From: Cloacimonetes bacterium UBA5210
Lineage (GTDB): Bacteria; Cloacimonadota; Cloacimonadia; Cloacimonadales; Cloacimonadaceae
DNA length: 7,547 nt
Reading direction: 5' to 3'
Assembly (NCBI GenBank): GCA_002412625.1
Contig: DHVK01000050.1
Location: 378-7,924, forward strand
The notes beneath the pieces are model-generated. The model searched no databases. It had not been told where the DNA came from and saw only the letters and a list, made by a program, of their open reading frames with translations. Position numbers and translations under genes: made by a program. Shown piece by piece: positions 7,301 through 7,547 of the stretch; the first letter of the stretch is position 1; every line of letters begins with the position of its first letter.

Positions 7301-7547
7301 AACCGCGCGCTTCTCCGGAAGCTATCCCGAACAGGGCATTAATGGAGAAGCAACCGTAATCGCTACAGACTCTGAGATCCGGTATTTGGTAGGCGGATAC
7401 ATGGTCAGCCAACCCGGAAAACAGATTTTCCGCGGCTCCGTTAGCGTGCAGAATTCCGATTTCGACGCCGCGTTCCTGATCCCCGATGACATTACCGGAG
7501 GCCAGAGCGGGGTGGTTCTGAGCTATTTCTGGGACCCTGCCAAACAG
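4386..7547 (+). CDS. C25 (gingipain/PorU-like) cysteine peptidase, C-terminus cut by window end
   Basis: The frame is open for 1054 codons to the last base, with no stop. Residues 1-19 form a signal peptide ending A-N-A. Residues about 20-190 resemble the C25 propeptide region (GAPSLPVLEF, then GVPPYG). Next comes a beta-rich stretch typical of PorU: WWAKIETDKPGMYRI from 223, GDYIVF (294-299) and NPYSHNAVYWL from 323. The caspase-like C25 catalytic domain spans about 592-945, from VESIIIIPP to GDPNLRI, with catalytic His822 (YIGHGA) and Cys857 (AASCEVSSFD); their spacing of 35 is close to that in gingipain R. The following domain contains IFRGSVSVQNSDFDAAFLIP, like the C-terminal part of PorU, the sortase of the type IX secretion system in Bacteroidota. 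It should act at the outer membrane or cell surface, either as a sortase or as a secreted protease; the missing C-terminus, where a sorting domain would lie, prevents a decision. The ATG overlaps the previous stop (ATGA). Confidence 0.88.
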   Translation, partial: MKRLFLILGLLSVALWANARVTVLSSSPEELELRFTLDAYELQERNGFSSIRLNQAGYPEIIGAPSLPVLEFKTGVPPYGSATATLVSFTEETVRLKQRVQPVPLPQSGAGTSDYRYEIDEALYRDSPRDILQALDKQSFREHPYVPFVLNPFIYDGQYSLRVITSAIIKVQISGDTGTKSALRKDSMSDTLLQQMINTQDAQHWRETRRSSVNYADFAKSPWWAKIETDKPGMYRINYSQLSDFPRETIDPRSFRLFATTGKVLNQNTISPGDAFTEIPIRVVGEADGSFDSGDYIVFHGSDRTGYELNSVYQSTEQSIYHNPYSHNAVYWLSFAGQFDGQPLRISLDESVIAPNNTVQSHTEVVHIEEEIHRRDITGYSWYMTRMFGSSTMDYSFDVNLPDLEASNDQVLAMRFRQENSAAITTHRIQVLVNGSLLHSAEADSLIHSWGGSSVFIFSKNTSSFVAGSNRITIRAIRNGPDNFFLDYYRISYQRKLSKGNTQYRVNAFLPTLVQGVRYTFSGESTNTEVYKVSSHSQISMLPLQASGNGFYFTSTGGSSTKFYVSKAAELLQPAAVNVLEPTDLARIDGPVESIIIIPPEFAAKAEELAQMYRQNWGLNTKVVLQSDIFNQFNGGYPDPMAIRQYLRHVYHNFPEPKLKSLTLLGMGTIDWRNYSGVAANKNRVMIFQHYLNYIPADDYFGMLTSLSHPEIAIGRYPVSNLTELNTMMENFRRYTQSPKPGLWRNKTLLLADDNVNGNATADWQHTEDMQALSNMINPSVFNTKIFAADYDTDEFLNKPRVRDEMFAQVNEGKLIWYYIGHGAFDTLGMQNYLTGSTDMGRFNNPDMLPLFIAASCEVSSFDHWAYVSLGQRTVLLNNLGAIASVGATRKSFPDPNHELMSFFVPNMTNSRLPVGWALTDAKIRYTQSVNNDAMYVILGDPNLRIVPPAHSPTLFVSTPDSKASTTYYSRQTARFSGSYPEQGINGEATVIATDSEIRYLVGGYMVSQPGKQIFRGSVSVQNSDFDAAFLIPDDITGGQSGVVLSYFWDPAKQ

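Overview
The window looks like a chromosomal segment from an anaerobic bacterium of the FCB group (Fibrobacterota-Chlorobiota-Bacteroidota and relatives). My best guess is a Candidatus Cloacimonadota member. This rests on gene content: a Bacteroidota-style sigma-70 factor without region 1.1, a phosphate butyryltransferase, an OadG-like sodium-pump subunit and a PorU-type C25 peptidase. The taxonomy is inferred, because no rRNA or tRNA lies in the window.

Layout. Positions 1-482 hold no convincing gene. They contain a 180-base segment bounded by 27-base terminal inverted repeats (1-27 and 154-180), then several short inverted repeats, then a good sigma-70-type promoter (TTGACA, 17-base spacer, TACAAA; 428-456). 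From 483 to the right edge, seven genes run head-to-tail on the + strand with gaps of at most 19 bases and two overlaps: acylphosphatase; a secreted triple-LysM/M23 peptidoglycan hydrolase; a sigma-70 factor; phosphate butyryltransferase; the 23S rRNA methyltransferase RlmH; a 50-residue OadG-like membrane protein; and a large C25 (gingipain/PorU-like) cysteine peptidase cut by the window end. No terminator-like hairpin with a T-run was seen between these genes, so one long transcript from the 428-456 promoter is plausible.

How the genes fit together. The LysM/M23 plus sigma-factor pair copies the nlpD-rpoS arrangement of Proteobacteria. Acylphosphatase and phosphate butyryltransferase both deal with acyl phosphates, and an OadG-like subunit would belong to a Na+-translocating acyl-CoA or keto-acid decarboxylase; together they point to fermentation of amino or organic acids. 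The M23 hydrolase and the C25 peptidase act in the cell envelope. The last two genes overlap by ATGA, so their translation is probably coupled. I see no CRISPR array, insertion-sequence transposase or RNA gene. The most unusual items are the terminal-inverted-repeat element at the left edge, the nlpD-rpoS-like pairing, the sigma factor's altered region 2.3, and the orphan OadG-like gene coupled to a PorU-like peptidase.
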